Below, one piece after another: positions 62,409-64,000 of a stretch of 64,000 nucleotides of DNA. The notes under the pieces are model-generated. The model worked only from the letters and a program-made list of their open reading frames with translations. It had not been told where the DNA came from and searched no databases. A program made the translations under genes and the position numbers. Numbering within the stretch: position 1 is the first letter of the stretch; each line of letters starts with the position of its first letter. This stretch comes from Roseococcus pinisoli (GTDB lineage Bacteria; Pseudomonadota; Alphaproteobacteria; Acetobacterales; Acetobacteraceae), in assembly GCF_018413645.1 (NCBI RefSeq), contig NZ_JAHCDA010000001.1, positions 1,674,001 to 1,738,000 of the forward strand, written 5' to 3'.

Positions 62409-62424
62409 TTCAGTAATTTCTGAA
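62409..62424. promoter_or_regulatory. inverted repeat upstream of the GbsR/MarR-like gene
   Basis: TTCAG (62409-62413) and CTGAA (62420-62424) with a 6-base AT-only centre. It lies in the 91-bp region between this regulator gene and the divergent dnaG, an AT-rich stretch that also contains a TATATT-like -10 on the minus strand just upstream. A dimeric MarR/GbsR protein would be expected to bind here. Confidence 0.45.
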
Positions 62425-62486
62425 AATTCAATATAGGGAAATCGCGGTTCCGTACCGAATTCCGAACCACTAGGATCGCAGCCCCC

Positions 62487-64000
62487 ATGGCACTCCCACA
62501 AAACTTCCTGGACGAGCTGCGCGTCCGCACGCCGATGGCGAGCCTTGTCGGCCGCCGCGTGCGCCTCTCGAAATCCGGCCGCAACTGGAAGGGCCTCTGC
62601 CCCTTCCACAACGAGAAGTCGCCCTCCTTCTATGTCTACGAGGACAGCTTCCACTGCTTCGGCTGCGGCGCGCACGGGGATGCCTTCGCCTTCGTCATGC
62701 GCGCCGAGGGCGGCGGCTTCATGGAGGCCGTCGAGCGCCTGGCGGGGGAGGCCGGGCTCGACATCCCCAAGCCCACGCCCGAGGCCGCGGCCCGCGACCG
62801 CCGCGCCCGGGACCTGCATGGCGTCCTCCAAGCGGCCGAGGCCGCCTATGCCCGGCGGCTCCACCTGCCCGAGGGCGCGGAGGCGCTGGCCTATCTCCGC
62901 AACCGCGGTCTGACCGACGAGACGATCCGCAAGTTCGGCCTCGGATGGTCCGGCGCGGGGCGTGGCGCCCTGGCCGCCGAGCTGCGCGAGGAGGGCATCC
63001 AGCAGTCCCAGCTGCTCGAGGCCGGGCTCATGCAGGAGCGCGAGGAGGGGCGCGCGGTCGACCTCTTCTTCAACCGCGTGATGTTCCCCATCCGCGACCG
63101 CCGCGGGCGCAGCGTGAGCTTCGGCGGCCGCATCCTCGGCGACGGCCAGCCCAAATACGTGAACGGGCCCGAGACGGCGCTCTTCTCCAAGCGGCGCAAC
63201 CTCTACGCCCTGGATCTGGCGCGGGAGGGGGTGTTCCGTGGCGCGAGCCTGCTCGTCGTCGAGGGCTACATGGACGTGATCGCCCTGCACCAGGCGGGCT
63301 TCGGCGGCGCGGTCGCGCCCCTCGGCACGGCGCTGACCGAGGAGCAGCTGAACGCGCTCTGGCAGGTCAGCCCGGAGCCGGTGCTCTGCTTCGACGGCGA
63401 TGCCGCCGGCACCCGCGCCGCCGCCCGCGCGGCGGAGCTGGCCCTGCCGCTGTTGGCGCCCGAGCGCTCGCTCCGCTTCATGACCCTGCCGGCGGGCGAG
63501 GACCCGGATACGCTGATCCGCCGGAGCGGCGCGCGGGGCTTCCAGGCGGCGCTGGAGGCGGCGCAGCCGCTGTCCGAGGCACTGTTCGGCCTGATCGTCG
63601 GCGGCAAGGCCCCCACGGCGCCGGAAGCCCGCGCCGCGCTGCGGAACCGCCTCTCCGCCGCCGCCCAGACCATCCCGGACAAGGCGCTGGCCTCGGAATT
63701 CCGCCGCTCCCTGCTGGACCGCTTCTTTTCCCTCACCAAGCGCCCGGGCCTCCGGGCCGTGCCGCGCCACCCCCGGCCGGAGCCCGACCGGGAGGCCGCG
63801 CAGGCCAAGCGGGCGCGCATCCTGCTGGCCATCTGCCTCCATCACCCCGAGCTGCTGGCGGACATCGAGGAGCCCCTGCTGCTCCTGGATTTACCGGCAG
63901 GAGCGCCACAGCAGGTGAGGAATGCGCTTTTGGCCTGGGTTCCAGAGGCTTCACGCCTTGACTCGGATGAGTTGATCGCCCACCTCGCGAGCGGTGAGGC
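62487..64000 (+). CDS. dnaG: DNA primase (5' part)
   Basis: Bacterial primase that synthesises RNA primers for DNA replication; cut by the window end after 504 codons. The N-terminal CHC2-type zinc-binding domain has Cys38, His41, Cys57 and Cys60 (LCPFHNEKSPSFYV and HCFGCGAHGDA). The RNA-polymerase core with TOPRIM domain follows, including FNRVMFPIRDRRGRSVSFGGRIL, PKYVNGPET-like motif and the metal-binding LLVVEGYMDV and FDGDAAGTRAA. The C-terminal helicase-interacting domain lies beyond base 64000. The ATG at 62487 gives MALPQNFLDELRVRTP. Divergent from the GbsR/MarR-like gene. Confidence 0.97.
   Translation, partial: MALPQNFLDELRVRTPMASLVGRRVRLSKSGRNWKGLCPFHNEKSPSFYVYEDSFHCFGCGAHGDAFAFVMRAEGGGFMEAVERLAGEAGLDIPKPTPEAAARDRRARDLHGVLQAAEAAYARRLHLPEGAEALAYLRNRGLTDETIRKFGLGWSGAGRGALAAELREEGIQQSQLLEAGLMQEREEGRAVDLFFNRVMFPIRDRRGRSVSFGGRILGDGQPKYVNGPETALFSKRRNLYALDLAREGVFRGASLLVVEGYMDVIALHQAGFGGAVAPLGTALTEEQLNALWQVSPEPVLCFDGDAAGTRAAARAAELALPLLAPERSLRFMTLPAGEDPDTLIRRSGARGFQAALEAAQPLSEALFGLIVGGKAPTAPEARAALRNRLSAAAQTIPDKALASEFRRSLLDRFFSLTKRPGLRAVPRHPRPEPDREAAQAKRARILLAICLHHPELLADIEEPLLLLDLPAGAPQQVRNALLAWVPEASRLDSDELIAHLASGE

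Overview
The window is a chromosomal segment of a very GC-rich alphaproteobacterium (roughly 70% G+C, with GTG and TTG starts and many ATGA/TGATG start-stop overlaps). The gene content points to the Rhodospirillales and most likely Acetobacteraceae (Roseomonas-like): ftsH-folP, a ChpT-type phosphotransferase, Bug/TctC binding proteins, UPF0262, DUF3126 and DUF3553 proteins, a trxB-lsrB pair, and dnaG downstream of gatB/yqeY and cyd genes. This placement is inference from gene content; no 16S rRNA is present. No rRNA, tRNA, CRISPR array, insertion sequence or prophage was seen.

Layout. 1-1814: 3' part of ftsH, then folP. 1852-7369: a CaiB-type CoA transferase and a large multi-PAS hybrid histidine kinase convergent with an OmpR-type regulator. 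7476-12029: an orphan Hsp70-like protein, an SDR without the usual catalytic pair, a TctC-type binding protein and an MmgE/PrpD protein. 12154-14897: DUF3553-TauE-modB-modC, without modA. 15072-20750: chpT-cheA-cheW-cheB-cheR. 20752-27560: LysR, DUF2076, CoA-binding protein, S49 peptidase, Asp/Glu racemase, DUF983, UPF0262, mtnA and a small membrane protein. 27722-34097: an amino-acid ABC set (binding protein plus two permeases, no ATPase), then IclR, a family-5 binding protein and an amidohydrolase. 34287-43426: MaoC plus ADP-forming acyl-CoA synthetase, M20 peptidase, and a coupled operon threonine-synthase-like - MlrC - D-serine dehydratase-like - HdrC-like - HdrB-like. 43445-47384: a diguanylate cyclase, then trxB-lsrB with a probable AbcR-type sRNA downstream. 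47542-57609: an Lrp regulator, then one long leftward operon carA - SDR - ORF - two LysE exporters - two small membrane proteins - carB - greA - ilvA. 57705-64000: GatB/YqeY protein, DUF3126, a lipoprotein, DUF2459, cydAB with a GbsR/MarR-like regulator, and the 5' part of dnaG.

Most noteworthy. (1) CarA carries an in-frame N-terminal helix-turn-helix domain. A perfect 17-bp inverted repeat fills the spacer between a candidate -35 and -10 of its own promoter, which would start transcription at or next to the ATG (a leaderless mRNA). This suggests a biosynthetic enzyme that regulates its own operon. (2) A 111-nt small-RNA-like gene with a clear rho-independent terminator lies downstream of the lsrB homologue, matching the rhizobial trxB-lsrB-abcR arrangement. 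(3) A tandem palindromic repeat upstream of mtnA keeps two open, translationally coupled small reading frames and supplies the mtnA ribosome-binding site; a diverged inverted copy lies at 48 kb. (4) A second palindromic family sits just downstream of stop codons at 12.0, 34.2 and probably 30.0 kb. (5) A near-consensus IclR box overlaps the promoter between iclR and the binding-protein gene, and a phased Lrp-type operator lies between trxB and the Lrp gene.
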